A stretch of DNA of 64,000 nucleotides, taken from positions 1 to 64,000 of the forward strand of contig CALWSS010000053.1 in assembly GCA_944384255.1 (NCBI GenBank), read 5' to 3'. This document shows positions 26,210 through 35,332 of the stretch, in pieces. Below the pieces are notes generated by a model. It searched no databases. It was not told where the DNA came from and saw only the letters and a program-made list of their open reading frames with translations. Position 1 is the stretch's first letter. Each line of letters opens with the position of its first letter. The stretch is from an uncultured Clostridia bacterium (GTDB taxonomy: Bacteria; Bacillota; Clostridia; Lachnospirales; Anaerotignaceae). Both the position numbers and the translations under genes were made by a program.

Positions 26210-27426
26210 TAATTATTTTCACCTCGTAAAGTATCATTATTATATGCAACGGGATTTTCAACCCCTATTTTCTGAGAAACTGTAATAAATGCAGTATAAA
26301 TAAAACTGTCGTTATCTACATCAGTACTTATTTTTTCATCTGTTACATAGGATTCAATGCCGAAAAGCTCTTCTTCCTTAGCCTCAAGATAATCTCTGGC
26401 TTTTTCTGCGGCCTCATCCTCTGTAATGTGCTCCAAAACGGTTTCATATTCATTAATGTTATATACCTTTACCGAAAAAGGCACTTTATAATCTCCTATT
26501 TTTAAACTAAGGTCGCTGAAAAGCTCTTTGTCGTAATTATTATACCCGGCATCAAAGCCAAGCTCCTTTTTTTGGCCTAAAAACTCTATTTCTAATCTTT
26601 TGGTGCTTCTGCCTGTATATTGTTTGCTTTTTTGGTTTAAATTAACCTTTAAAATAAGCTTATGCACCGTTTGGGCACGTATGTAGGCTTCGGCTTTAAC
26701 GTACTTTTCACCTTTAACCTCGTCGCCGTCTTTTATCTCAAGCCGGCCGGAAACAAGCACATCGCCTTTTTTAACCACATCCCCGGCCCGAACAAGAGGT
26801 GTTCCGCTTATAACGGTTATGTTTTCTATTATACCGTCCATATCGGATATTATATCACAAGAGTATGAGTTATCAATAATTTCGGTTTGTGGTATTGTTT
26901 CGGCAACGGAAATTAAAGCCTCTGTTCCTTTAACACTTACGGAAGCCCAGCTTATATCCTTAAAATTGGCAATAATCAGTTCCGCCGCCTTTGTCTGTTC
27001 AATGTCTTTTTTTAAGGCTCCCGGGTAAATGCCGTTTTGCTGACAAAACTCTTTTATTTCTTCAGTAGGCACTCTGTAATTGCCCTCTACATTAACAGTC
27101 CATACAAAACCGGATAAAAAATAAAGCAGCACTGCAAATATAAATGCACCTAAAGCGTAAGCCTTCCTTTTTTTTATTTTTCTAACTAAAACCGGAAGGC
27201 CTTTATACTTTATTACTTCGGTGCGGCAGCCGCTTTTTCTTGAAATTTCCTTCAGCTCGTCGGCATCTTTTATGTCGGCTTTTATATAATACGCCTTACC
27301 GTCGTTTTTTATATCCCACAAGTTTATGCCGTAATATGATGTCATATTTATAAACTTTCCGGCGGATAGGCCCGATGCCTTTATAATAACATATCCTTTC
27401 AAATAATTCCATACAGGTGAGAACAT
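26209..27426 (-). CDS. yqfD: Sporulation protein YqfD
   Basis: Membrane-associated sporulation protein. It has an N-terminal cytoplasmic part, one clear membrane helix (about 88-108), and a large outer region with the GYTVKKGDVLVSG-like biotinyl-lipoyl turn seen here as RAGDVVKKGDVLVSG. Length 405 is typical. AGGAGG ribosome site. Its pairing with yqfC matches other spore-formers and supports an endospore-forming host; in Bacillus subtilis the pair is expressed in the mother cell under sigma-E. Confidence 0.9.
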   Translation of the reverse strand: MFSPVWNYLKGYVIIKASGLSAGKFINMTSYYGINLWDIKNDGKAYYIKADIKDADELKEISRKSGCRTEVIKYKGLPVLVRKIKKRKAYALGAFIFAVLLYFLSGFVWTVNVEGNYRVPTEEIKEFCQQNGIYPGALKKDIEQTKAAELIIANFKDISWASVSVKGTEALISVAETIPQTEIIDNSYSCDIISDMDGIIENITVISGTPLVRAGDVVKKGDVLVSGRLEIKDGDEVKGEKYVKAEAYIRAQTVHKLILKVNLNQKSKQYTGRSTKRLEIEFLGQKKELGFDAGYNNYDKELFSDLSLKIGDYKVPFSVKVYNINEYETVLEHITEDEAAEKARDYLEAKEEELFGIESYVTDEKISTDVDNDSFIYTAFITVSQKIGVENPVAYNNDTLRGENN

Positions 27427-27457
27427 ATTTCAAAAGCCTCCTTAATTAAAGGCGTTT

Positions 27458-27727
27458 TTATTCAACAAATGAAAAAGCGTTTATAACGCCTGTAACCGTT
27501 ACACACTGGGAATTCATATATTTTATGTCCAGTTTGCTGCCTTCAATTTTTAATACACCGCAGGCAGTACTAAGTGTTATTTTTTCTGTTGAATATTCCA
27601 CAACACCGCCGTAGTTTTCTATTATCATGTCTACCTGCCCGGTTAAAGTAATAACCGGCAGAGCACTTACAGCCTCTGCCGGAAGCTCAAATGCATCGGC
27701 AAAAGTTTTTCTTATGCTTCTGGCCAA
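27458..27727 (-). CDS. yqfC: YabP/YqfC-family sporulation protein
   Basis: Small soluble protein of 89 residues with the YabP fold pattern: alternating strands TGQVDMIIENYGGVVEYS, ITLSTACGVLKIEG and a final SQCVTVTGVINAFSF. Needed for late sporulation in relatives. TTG start with only a weak AGGCGTGG ribosome site, and no clear sigma-A promoter ahead, which would fit sporulation-specific expression. Directly precedes yqfD. Confidence 0.9.
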   Translation of the reverse strand: MARSIRKTFADAFELPAEAVSALPVITLTGQVDMIIENYGGVVEYSTEKITLSTACGVLKIEGSKLDIKYMNSQCVTVTGVINAFSFVE

Positions 27728-27819
27728 CTAAACCACGCCTTTTTTTATTCCTTCCTTTAAATTTATGCCGCTAACTTCTTCCTGATACCTGAGATTAGTC
27801 AATTAAAATACAGCACAAA

Positions 27820-27866
27820 AAAACAGGCCCGGTCTAAATCATAATAGTGCCGAAACCCGTTTTTAT
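27820..27866 (-). terminator. Terminator of rpoN
   Basis: Minus-strand stem ACGGGTTTCGG against CCGGGCCTGT (several G-U pairs, one mismatch), about 25-base loop, followed by seven Ts; 29 bases past the rpoN stop. Confidence 0.55.
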
Positions 27867-27894
27867 TTTAATATTTACTTTTCAAACTTTATAC

Positions 27895-29253
27895 TCAGCA
27901 TTTCCTGCCGCTTATGCCGTTTATGCCCATTATACCCCTGTATTTGGCAACTGTTCTTCTGGATATATCAACACCCATAGATAAAAGCTCATCTGCTATT
28001 TTTCTGTCGCTTAAAGGTGCTGATTTATCTTCGTTGTCTATGAGGTTTTTAATCATTGCCTGTATTTTTTCCTGTGTAACACCTTGGCCGAAAGTCTCGG
28101 ATACTGCCTGCCTGAAAAAGTAGTTAAGGGGATAAACCCCATGCCTGCACTGTATGTATTTTCCTCTTGCAGTACGGCTTACAGTTGATTCATGTATTCC
28201 GGCATCATTTGCTATGTCGTTTAAAGTAAGGGGCTTTATGTAGCCTTCGCCTTTATCGAAAAATTCCGTCTGTTTGCTTACAATAGCACTTATGATATTG
28301 TAAAGTGTTTCCTTTCTTCGTGAAATACATTTTACAACCCACTGGGCCTGACGTATTTTGGAATAGACAAAATCTTTTGCCTCACCTTCTCCTTCACCCT
28401 TAATTATGTCTTTATAAAAACCGCTTATATTAACTGATGCAGAAAAAGAGTCGTTAAGTGTTATGGTATACTCCCCGTTTTTGCCTGTAACAACGGCATC
28501 CGGCACTATATACTCCACACTGCCTTCGGATACAAAACCACTGCCGGGCTTTGGGTTAAGGGTCTTTATTATGCCTACTGCGGCACTTACCTCCTCAAGA
28601 GGAGCTTTTATTTTTTTAGCTATAAGCTGAAGCTGGTTTTTGCCAACTAAAGCAAGATGGTTTTCAACAATACGGTTTAAAACATCGTTTTCTATGCCCA
28701 GTCTTTTAATTTGAAGCATTAAGCATTCCGATAAATTTCTGGCACATACTCCGGCAGGCTCAAGGCTCTGAACAATTTTAACTGCCTTTTGTGCCTCATC
28801 TTCGGTTATATTAAGGCTTTTGGCTATCTGTTCATCGTTCTGCCTTAAATACCCCGACTCATCAAGGCATCCGGCTATAAAATCACACACGGCCATTTCT
28901 TTTTTAGGTATTTTAAGTACGTTTATCTGGCTTATAATGAATTCCGTAAGGCTTTCTTCAGTGCTCTGGCGGAATTTCCACATATCGTTTTCGTCCTCGT
29001 CGTCTTTTTCCTCAGAATAATACATTCTGTTCTGTTCATCGGAAGAATCAAGGTATTCTATCTTCCTTTTTATAATATCAGCAGGCATCTGTTCATAATC
29101 ATATTTATTTTTAACCTCAAGTACAGGGTTTTCCTCAGTAAGTGTATTTACATAGTCCATAAGCTCAGTTGTGCTCATCTGAAGTATTGTTGTGGACTGG
29201 AGCATTTTCTGGCTCATAAGCAGTTTTTGAGTTGTATTAAGCACAAGATTCAC
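27895..29253 (-). CDS. rpoN: RNA polymerase sigma-54 factor RpoN
   Basis: Alternative sigma factor for -24/-12 promoters that need AAA+ activators. Region I is Q/L-rich (QKLLMSQKMLQSTTILQM), the core-binding domain follows (about 80-200), then the helix-turn-helix IANDAGIHESTVSRTARGKYIQ, and the RpoN box ISRRTVAKYRGIMGI near the end. Start chosen at GTG 29253: it is correctly spaced from GGGGGGTG and gives the family-typical MNL opening, unlike GTG at 29262. No activator gene and no -24/-12 promoter were noticed in this window, so targets lie elsewhere. Confidence 0.94.
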   Translation of the reverse strand: MNLVLNTTQKLLMSQKMLQSTTILQMSTTELMDYVNTLTEENPVLEVKNKYDYEQMPADIIKRKIEYLDSSDEQNRMYYSEEKDDEDENDMWKFRQSTEESLTEFIISQINVLKIPKKEMAVCDFIAGCLDESGYLRQNDEQIAKSLNITEDEAQKAVKIVQSLEPAGVCARNLSECLMLQIKRLGIENDVLNRIVENHLALVGKNQLQLIAKKIKAPLEEVSAAVGIIKTLNPKPGSGFVSEGSVEYIVPDAVVTGKNGEYTITLNDSFSASVNISGFYKDIIKGEGEGEAKDFVYSKIRQAQWVVKCISRRKETLYNIISAIVSKQTEFFDKGEGYIKPLTLNDIANDAGIHESTVSRTARGKYIQCRHGVYPLNYFFRQAVSETFGQGVTQEKIQAMIKNLIDNEDKSAPLSDRKIADELLSMGVDISRRTVAKYRGIMGINGISGRKC

Positions 29254-29530
29254 AGCATTCACCCCCCGTGGATATATTTTATTATACTACCTATAACCCG
29301 AGCCGCCAACTGATTAAAACCCAAAATTGTGCAAAATAAAACTTTGTTATTCAAAACATGACATACAGTAATTTTTATGATTTTTATCATAAGTGAAACT
29401 GTTTTTCAACTACATAAATTTCCGTTTACATTATGAGAAAAAAATAGTAAACTCTAATTGAATAATACAAAGGCCTATTTTATGCATATAAATTAATAAG
29501 CAAAAATTTTTAAAAAAATACAAAAATATG

Positions 29531-29559
29531 TTGTTGGATATTGGTTTTTGTATTAAAAT
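29531..29559 (+). promoter_or_regulatory. Promoter of the rnf operon
   Basis: TTGTTG, 17-base spacer, TAAAAT. The predicted start of transcription (about 29566) falls three bases before the first leader hairpin, which supports the assignment. No -24/-12 sigma-54 pattern was found despite the neighbouring rpoN. Confidence 0.6.
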
Positions 29560-29568
29560 AGAAATGTT

Positions 29569-29672
29569 GATTATAAGCTGGGCTTGGTTTGGTTGGACGT
29601 ACCTTTCCATATTGCAGCTTATGCAGTTATAATCTTTTTAACCTTATATTCTTTACACTTTTAATGTGTAAA
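29569..29672 (+). promoter_or_regulatory. Structured 5-prime leader of rnfCDGEAB
   Basis: Two elements. First, GATTATAA (29569) pairs with TTATAATC (29634), followed by TTTTT like a terminator; the overlapping ATAAGCTG (29573) can instead pair with CAGCTTAT (29615), so two folds compete. Second, TTTACAC/GTGTAAA (29652-29672) forms a short hairpin just before the ribosome site. No known riboswitch class is recognised. An attenuator is the simplest reading. Confidence 0.5.
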
Positions 29673-29697
29673 AATCACAAGAACAGAGGGGGATAAT

Positions 29698-31071
29698 ATG
29701 CAAACTTTAACGTTCAAACGTGGAGTACATCCGCCAGATGGCAAAGCTCTTACACAGGACAAAGCCATTAAGGTTATACTCCCAAAGGAAAATTCCGAAT
29801 TGTTTTTCCCAATGTCACAGCACATCGGTGCCCCATGTGAGCCATGCGTCCAGAAAGGAGACTATGTAAAGGTAGGTCAGAAAATCGGCGAAGCAAAAGC
29901 CTTCATCTGCTCACCTATTTTCTCAAGTATATCCGGCGAAGTTACTGATATCAGACCTGTACTTACTCCTGGCGGCGCTAAAAGCCTTGCTGTAGTTATT
30001 AAAAACGACGGCAAAATGACAGAGTACGAGGGCATGAAGGGCGGAGATTATACTCAGATGACAAATGAGGAAATAATCGCCGCAATTAAAAATGGCGGTG
30101 TAGTAGGTCTCGGCGGTGCCGGATTCCCTACACATGTAAAATTAGCTCCGCCTCCAGGAACAAAAATTGATTATGTTCTTGTAAACGGTGCAGAGTGTGA
30201 GCCTTACCTTACATGTGACTACCGTCTTATGCTTGAGCAGCCTGAAAGACTTATAAAAGGCCTTCAGATTGTACTTAAGCTTCATCCTAACGCAAAAGGC
30301 ATTATAGGCATTGAGGATAACAAACCTGAGGCTATTAAGCTTCTCAGCGACATGGTAAAAGACATACCTAATATTGAGGTAGCTGCACTTCAGAAGAAGT
30401 TCCCTCAGGGCTCAGAAAAACACCTTATTTATGCTATTACAAAAAGAGAAGTTCCATCAGGTGCTCTTCCTGCTTCTGTAGGCTGTATAGTAGATAACGT
30501 AGACACTATTATCAGCATTTATAACGCCGTAGCAGAAGGCAGACCTATAATGAGAAGAGTAGTTACAGTAACAGGCGGCGCTCCGGCAAACCCTGGCAAC
30601 TACCAGATTCGTGTAGGTATGACATTTAAAGACCTTATGGAGCAGATAGGCGGCTTTAAAGTAGAGCCAGCTAAAATGATAGCCGGCGGCCCTATGATGG
30701 GACCTACTATGTATACTCTTGATGTTGCAACAACAAAAACATCATCAGCCCTTCTCTGCCTTACACCGGCTGAGGCATATATACCGCCTGAGAGAAACTG
30801 TATCCGTTGTGCTAAATGTGTTGAGCACTGTCCAATGGGTCTTCAGCCATTTATGCTTAACCAGTTTGCAATTAGGGGCGACGGTGAAGCTTTTGTGGCT
30901 AACCATGGTCTTGACTGTATCGAATGCGGCAGCTGCTCATACGAATGTCCAGCTAAGAGACAGCTTGCTCAGTCCATAAGAGCAACAAAGAAAATAGAAG
31001 CCGGCAAGAAAGCAGCGGCAGCAAGAGCCAAAGCTGAAGCTGAAAAGAAAGCCGCAGAAGCTAAGAAGTAA
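29698..31071 (+). CDS. rnfC: Rnf complex subunit RnfC
   Basis: NADH-side subunit of the ion-translocating ferredoxin:NAD oxidoreductase, peripheral on the cytoplasmic face. An N-terminal barrel-sandwich segment precedes the flavin/NADH site (GGAGFPTHVK and GAECEPYLTCDYR, about 140-180). Two [4Fe-4S] motifs follow: CIRCAKCVEHCP (about 370) and CIECGSCSYECP (about 410). The C-terminus is an Ala/Lys/Glu-rich helix. First gene of the operon, with AGAGGGGG ribosome site. Length 457 fits Clostridial RnfC. Confidence 0.96.
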   Translation: MQTLTFKRGVHPPDGKALTQDKAIKVILPKENSELFFPMSQHIGAPCEPCVQKGDYVKVGQKIGEAKAFICSPIFSSISGEVTDIRPVLTPGGAKSLAVVIKNDGKMTEYEGMKGGDYTQMTNEEIIAAIKNGGVVGLGGAGFPTHVKLAPPPGTKIDYVLVNGAECEPYLTCDYRLMLEQPERLIKGLQIVLKLHPNAKGIIGIEDNKPEAIKLLSDMVKDIPNIEVAALQKKFPQGSEKHLIYAITKREVPSGALPASVGCIVDNVDTIISIYNAVAEGRPIMRRVVTVTGGAPANPGNYQIRVGMTFKDLMEQIGGFKVEPAKMIAGGPMMGPTMYTLDVATTKTSSALLCLTPAEAYIPPERNCIRCAKCVEHCPMGLQPFMLNQFAIRGDGEAFVANHGLDCIECGSCSYECPAKRQLAQSIRATKKIEAGKKAAAARAKAEAEKKAAEAKK

Positions 31072-31090
31072 TTAAGGGGGAGAAAAAATA

Positions 31091-32059
31091 ATGGATAATA
31101 TAGTAGTATCGTCAACCCCTCACGTCCGTTCCAGTGAATCAGTACAGAGCATTATGCGTGATGTAATAATAGCTCTTGTTCCTGCTACAGTGATGGGTAT
31201 TGTATTTTTCGGTATTAAGGCGCTCCTTCTTATCGCTATTTCAATAGTATCAAGCGTTTTCTTTGAATACCTTTATCAGAAAATAATGAAGAAAACCGTT
31301 ACAATAGACGATTTGAGTGCCGTAGTTACAGGTCTTCTTCTTGCACTTAACTTACCAGTTGGTGCAAGCTGGTGGATGCCTATTGTCGGCAGTGCATTTG
31401 CTATATTAATAGCAAAACAGCTCTTCGGCGGCATCGGTCAGAACTTTGTTAACCCAGCTCTTATTGCCAGAGCATTCCTTTTAGCGTCATATCCTACAGC
31501 CATGACAACATGGACAGTAGACGGCGTTACAACAGCTACACCTTTAGCACTTCTTAAAACATTAAAAGATGGTGCTGCTGTTTCAGACCTTGGCCTTCCT
31601 ACACTTACACAGGTAGTAACAGGCTCAGGCATTGGTGGATGTATAGGTGAAACATGCGCTATAGCTCTTGTAATCGGTTTTATTTATCTTTTATTCAGAA
31701 AAGTAATTTCTTGGAGAATTCCAGTTATTTACATAGCAGTAGTATTTATACTTACAGCTGTTTTTGGCAGATACGGTACAAGAATGCCTGTATATGAAAT
31801 ATTCACAGGCGGTCTTTTCCTTGGTGCAATATTCATGGCTACAGACTATACCACATCTCCTATGACAGCTAAAGGTCAAGTAATATTCGCTTGTCTTTGC
31901 GGTCTTATTACATACCTTATCAGAGTATATGGCGGTTATCCGGAAGGCGTTTCATACTCAATACTTATCTCTAACCTTGCTGTTCCTCTTATTGACAGAT
32001 TTACAGTAGGCAAGATATTTGGAGCACTTCCAAAAACAAAGGAGGCGAAGAAAGCATGA
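31091..32059 (+). CDS. rnfD: Rnf complex subunit RnfD
   Basis: Integral membrane subunit, 322 residues, about nine helices. The FMN-attachment region is ATDYTTSPMT (about 253-262), with threonine as covalent flavin site in characterised homologues. It starts 19 bases after rnfC and overlaps rnfG by four bases (ATGA). Works with RnfG in electron transfer coupled to ion pumping. Confidence 0.96.
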   Translation: MDNIVVSSTPHVRSSESVQSIMRDVIIALVPATVMGIVFFGIKALLLIAISIVSSVFFEYLYQKIMKKTVTIDDLSAVVTGLLLALNLPVGASWWMPIVGSAFAILIAKQLFGGIGQNFVNPALIARAFLLASYPTAMTTWTVDGVTTATPLALLKTLKDGAAVSDLGLPTLTQVVTGSGIGGCIGETCAIALVIGFIYLLFRKVISWRIPVIYIAVVFILTAVFGRYGTRMPVYEIFTGGLFLGAIFMATDYTTSPMTAKGQVIFACLCGLITYLIRVYGGYPEGVSYSILISNLAVPLIDRFTVGKIFGALPKTKEAKKA

Positions 32060-32601
32060 AACAGATAACAACACCTGCAATTAGATTGTTTGTAATATGT
32101 TTTGTATGTGCCCTTTGCCTTGGTATATGTTCAGAAGTTACAAAGGCACCTATAGCCGCTCAGGCTAAGAAAACACAGGACGAGGCTATGGCGGCTGTTC
32201 TTCCTGATGCACAGTTCGAGGAAATAGCAGACGCTCCTTTATCAGGCACAGTAACAGGCGTTACAGTTGGTAAAGATTCCAGCGGCAATGTAATGGGCTA
32301 TGTTGTAAGCTGTACAACAAGCAGTTTCGGCGGCGGCATGCAGATGATGGTCGGCGTTGATACTGAAGGCGTTGTTACAGGCGTTAGAATACTTTCTCAC
32401 TCAGATACACCGGGTCTTGGTGCCCTTGCTACAAGCCCTGACTTTTATGAGCAGTACACAGGCATGAGCGGTACTCTTGCCGTTGATAAAGACGGTGGTC
32501 AGGTTAAATCAATCACAAGTGCCACTATCACATCAAGAGCTGTCACAGTAGGCGTTAACGACGCTATTACTTGGGTAGCAGAAAACGGAGGTGCACAGTA
32601 A
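32056..32601 (+). CDS. rnfG: Rnf complex subunit RnfG
   Basis: Single-span protein (helix about 8-27) with an outside FMN_bind domain. The flavinylation motif is TSATITS (about 154-160), a variant of SGAT(I/T)TS that keeps the acceptor threonine. 181 residues. Its stop overlaps the rnfE start by one base (TAATG). Confidence 0.95.
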   Translation: MKQITTPAIRLFVICFVCALCLGICSEVTKAPIAAQAKKTQDEAMAAVLPDAQFEEIADAPLSGTVTGVTVGKDSSGNVMGYVVSCTTSSFGGGMQMMVGVDTEGVVTGVRILSHSDTPGLGALATSPDFYEQYTGMSGTLAVDKDGGQVKSITSATITSRAVTVGVNDAITWVAENGGAQ

Positions 32602-33215
32602 TGAGTAAAAACCTTAAGGTTTTAAGAGATGGTATTTTATTCGATAACCCTGTTCTTATTCAGGTTGTCGGTATGTGCGCCACTCTTGCAACATCAACAA
32701 GTATTATAAATGGTTTAGGAATGGGTCTTTCAACAACAGCCGTTCTTTTAGGTTCAAACGTTGTTATTTCACTTCTTCGTAAGTTTATACCAGACACCGT
32801 TCGTATACCTTGCTTTATCGTAGTTATTGCGTCATTCGTTACAATAGTACAGCTTCTCTTACAGGCTTACTTACCTGCAATTAATGATGCCCTTGGTCTT
32901 TTCATACCTCTTATAGTTGTTAACTGTATAATCCTTGCCAGAGCTGAAGGCTTTGCTTCTAAAAACGGCATTATACCGTCATTCTTCGATGGTTTAGGCA
33001 ACGGTCTTGGATTTACAATGGTTCTTGCCATTATGGGTGCTGTTCGTGAACTTCTTGGTTCAGGCACAATACTCGGAATGACAATTATGCCGGAAGCATT
33101 CCCTAAGACACTTCTTATGATAATGGCTCCTGGCGCGTTCTTCACACTTGGTATCTTCATGGCTATATTTAAACACTGTGTAGCCAGCAGAAAACCGGTT
33201 GAGGAAGAAGAATAA
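32601..33215 (+). CDS. rnfE: Rnf complex subunit RnfE
   Basis: Integral membrane subunit of 204 residues with six helices, homologous to RnfA and inverted relative to it. Start set at ATG 32601 with GGAGGTG upstream; an in-frame start 30 bases earlier lies inside rnfG and has no ribosome site. Conserved VNCIILARAEGFAS motif is present. Confidence 0.95.
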   Translation: MSKNLKVLRDGILFDNPVLIQVVGMCATLATSTSIINGLGMGLSTTAVLLGSNVVISLLRKFIPDTVRIPCFIVVIASFVTIVQLLLQAYLPAINDALGLFIPLIVVNCIILARAEGFASKNGIIPSFFDGLGNGLGFTMVLAIMGAVRELLGSGTILGMTIMPEAFPKTLLMIMAPGAFFTLGIFMAIFKHCVASRKPVEEEE

Positions 33216-33229
33216 TAGGAGGGGAAAAA

Positions 33230-33808
33230 ATGCGATTAATATTATTGTTATTAGCAGGAATATTTGTAAATAACTACATATTCTCACAGTTCTTAGGCAT
33301 CTGTCCTTTCCTTGGCGTTTCCAAAAAGGTTGAGACAGCAGCCGGCATGGGTATTGCGGTTATTTTCGTTATAGTTCTTGCCTGTGCAGCTACATGGCTT
33401 ATTTACAACCTTATTCTTGTTCCACTTGGACTGGAATATCTTTATAATATTGCGTTCATCCTTGTTATTGCTGCTCTCGTTCAGTTTATCGAGATGTTTA
33501 TTAAGAAGAGCTCACCTTCCCTTTATCAGGCACTTGGTGTTTACCTTCCTCTTATAACAACAAACTGTGCAGTTTTAGGATGTGCTGTTACAAACATGCA
33601 GAATGGCTACAACTTTATTGAAGCCATTGTAAACGGTATCGGTGGTGCCGGCGGTTTCGCTTTTGCAATCATACTTTTTGCCGGTATCCGTGAAAGAATT
33701 GCTTACAACGATATCCCTAAGTCATTTGATGGATTCCCTCTTGCCCTTATAGGTGCAGGACTTATGTCAGTATCCTTCTTAGGCTTCTCGGGATTAATCA
33801 AACTTTAA
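33230..33808 (+). CDS. rnfA: Rnf complex subunit RnfA
   Basis: Integral membrane subunit of 192 residues with six helices and the conserved NNYIFSQFLGICPFLGVS opening and LITTNCAVLGCAV motif, whose cysteines contribute to an intramembrane iron site in studied complexes. GGAGG ribosome site, 14 bases after rnfE. Confidence 0.96.
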   Translation: MRLILLLLAGIFVNNYIFSQFLGICPFLGVSKKVETAAGMGIAVIFVIVLACAATWLIYNLILVPLGLEYLYNIAFILVIAALVQFIEMFIKKSSPSLYQALGVYLPLITTNCAVLGCAVTNMQNGYNFIEAIVNGIGGAGGFAFAIILFAGIRERIAYNDIPKSFDGFPLALIGAGLMSVSFLGFSGLIKL

Positions 33809-33827
33809 TCAGGGAGGGAACTAAATA

Positions 33828-34733
33828 ATGGAAATCATTAATGTAGTAACTGCAGTTGCCAGCATTTCCGGTTTAGGCGTTGTATTCGGCGGCTTCCTTG
33901 GTTATGCTTCTAAAATATTCGCAGTAGAAGAAGACCCTAAGGTAGGAGAAATAATGTCAGTTCTTCCTGGCGCTAACTGTGGTGGTTGCGGTTATCCTGG
34001 CTGTTCAGGCTGTGCTACAGCTATTGCAGAAGGCAAAGCTCCTGTTAATGCCTGCCCTGTTGGCGGCTCAAAAGTAGCTAATAAAGTAGCTGCTATAATG
34101 GGTGTTGAAGCAGGCGACGCTGAACCACAGGTTGCTTTTGTTAAATGTAACGGTACTTGCTCAAATGCTAAGAGCAAATATACATACGAAGGTATTTCAG
34201 ACTGTGTATTTGCTTCCCAGCTTGCAGGCAGCGGTTCTAAAGGCTGTACTTATGGCTGCCTCGGTCTTGGTACATGTGTAAATGTCTGCGACTTTGGTGC
34301 TTTATCTGTAGTAGACGGCGTTGCTGTTGTAGATGAAGAAAAATGTGTATCCTGCGGTAAATGCGTTAAAGCTTGCCCTAAAGGACTTATTGCTTTCAAA
34401 CCTAAGTCAAAGAAAACAGCTGTTAGATGTAATTCTAAAGATGCCGGAAAAGAAGTTATTGCTAACTGCTCAACTGGCTGTATAGGCTGTAAGATATGTG
34501 AAAAGAACTGTAAGTTCGACGCTATCCATGTAGAAAACAACGTAGCTGTTATTGATTACTCAAAGTGTAAAGACTGCGGTCTTTGTGCTATGAAGTGTCC
34601 AAAACATGCTATTAAAAACGAAAGAGTAGAAGCTATGGCTGCTAAGAAAGCTGCTGAAGAAGCTGCTGCAAAGGCTGCCGCTCCTGCTGCTGATGCTCCA
34701 AAAGCTGAAGAAGCTCCTAAGAGCGAAGAATAA
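33828..34733 (+). CDS. rnfB: Rnf complex subunit RnfB
   Basis: Ferredoxin-accepting iron-sulfur subunit. N-terminal membrane helix (about 8-28); then the four-cysteine motif CGGCGYPGC..C (about 50-75); a middle region with further cysteines (GCTYGCLGLGTC); and ferredoxin-type CVSCGKCVKACP, CIGCKICEKNC and CKDCGLCAMKCP clusters. The last 40 residues are Ala/Lys/Glu/Pro-rich and probably disordered. Last gene of the operon, ended by a strong terminator. Length 301 is on the long side, as in other Clostridia. Confidence 0.96.
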   Translation: MEIINVVTAVASISGLGVVFGGFLGYASKIFAVEEDPKVGEIMSVLPGANCGGCGYPGCSGCATAIAEGKAPVNACPVGGSKVANKVAAIMGVEAGDAEPQVAFVKCNGTCSNAKSKYTYEGISDCVFASQLAGSGSKGCTYGCLGLGTCVNVCDFGALSVVDGVAVVDEEKCVSCGKCVKACPKGLIAFKPKSKKTAVRCNSKDAGKEVIANCSTGCIGCKICEKNCKFDAIHVENNVAVIDYSKCKDCGLCAMKCPKHAIKNERVEAMAAKKAAEEAAAKAAAPAADAPKAEEAPKSEE

Positions 34734-34746
34734 TAATTGCTTAATT

Positions 34747-34777
34747 AAAAGACGGGTTTTTGCCCGTCTTTTTTTTA
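34747..34777 (+). terminator. Terminator of the rnf operon
   Basis: Stem AAAAGACGGG / CCCGTCTTTT with a six-base loop and a long T-run. Confidence 0.92.
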
Positions 34778-34796
34778 TTTCTTATTGTTTAATAAC

Positions 34797-34822
34797 AAAA
34801 AAGCGCCGGATTTTGGCGCCTT
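34797..34822 (-). terminator. Terminator of the flavodoxin unit
   Basis: Minus-strand GGCGCC..GGCGC hairpin followed by six Ts, about 60 bases after the flavodoxin stop. Confidence 0.7.
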
Positions 34823-34885
34823 TTAAAATGCTTTATATGATAGCTATGCTATGCGGATTTTAATTTTTAAACTTATGGTATGCCT

Positions 34886-35296
34886 TTAAAACTGAGCAAA
34901 CCTCTCTCCGTAGTCTTTGCACTCACTTCCGGAAGGTGCTCCGTTTACCATAAGACCACTATCAAAAAGTGCTGCACCTCTTGAAGATGCATCATCAGCC
35001 CAGTCACGCATCCACTGTCCGTCACCCCAGCCGTATGAGCCGAATAATGCAACTTTTTTGCCTGCTATATTTATACTGCTGTAAAACGGTTCAAACTCGC
35101 TTTCTTCCAAAACCTCATCACCCATAGCCGGGCAGCCCAAAGCTACTTTGGAATAATCCGCTATATTTCCTTTAAAATCAGACACATTGTAAAGCTCACA
35201 GTCCACTCCGCCTGCTTTAATTCCGTCGCAAATTTCGTTAGCCATGGCCTCGGTGTTTCCGCTGCCGCTCCAATAAATAACTGCTGCTTTTGCCAT
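34886..35296 (-). CDS. Flavodoxin
   Basis: Small FMN electron carrier, 136 residues. The phosphate loop is YWSGSGNTEAMA (about 8-19), the flavin-shielding segments are CPAMGDEVLE (about 55) and SYGWGDGQWMRDW (about 88-100). A typical short-chain Clostridial flavodoxin that replaces ferredoxin under iron limitation in many species. It follows the DUF3793 gene by 36 bases, so the two are probably one transcript. GGAGG ribosome site. Confidence 0.94.
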   Translation of the reverse strand: MAKAAVIYWSGSGNTEAMANEICDGIKAGGVDCELYNVSDFKGNIADYSKVALGCPAMGDEVLEESEFEPFYSSINIAGKKVALFGSYGWGDGQWMRDWADDASSRGAALFDSGLMVNGAPSGSECKDYGERFAQF

Positions 35297-35332
35297 TTGT
35301 ATTCCTCCTTTAAGTTAAAAAGTTATATTTAA

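Larger units (their letters stand above)
29263..29697. other. rpoN-rnfC intergenic region
   Basis: 435 bases between divergent genes. The right 170 bases hold the rnf promoter and structured leader (separate entries). The left part is AT-rich and should contain the rpoN promoter, but I could not single out a convincing one. No ORF with a ribosome site was seen. Confidence 0.6.

Noticed and set aside
29263..29697. Sigma-54 promoter for rnf because rpoN is adjacent
   Set aside because: No TGGCAC-N5-TTGC pattern is present; a sigma-A type promoter fits the leader start.
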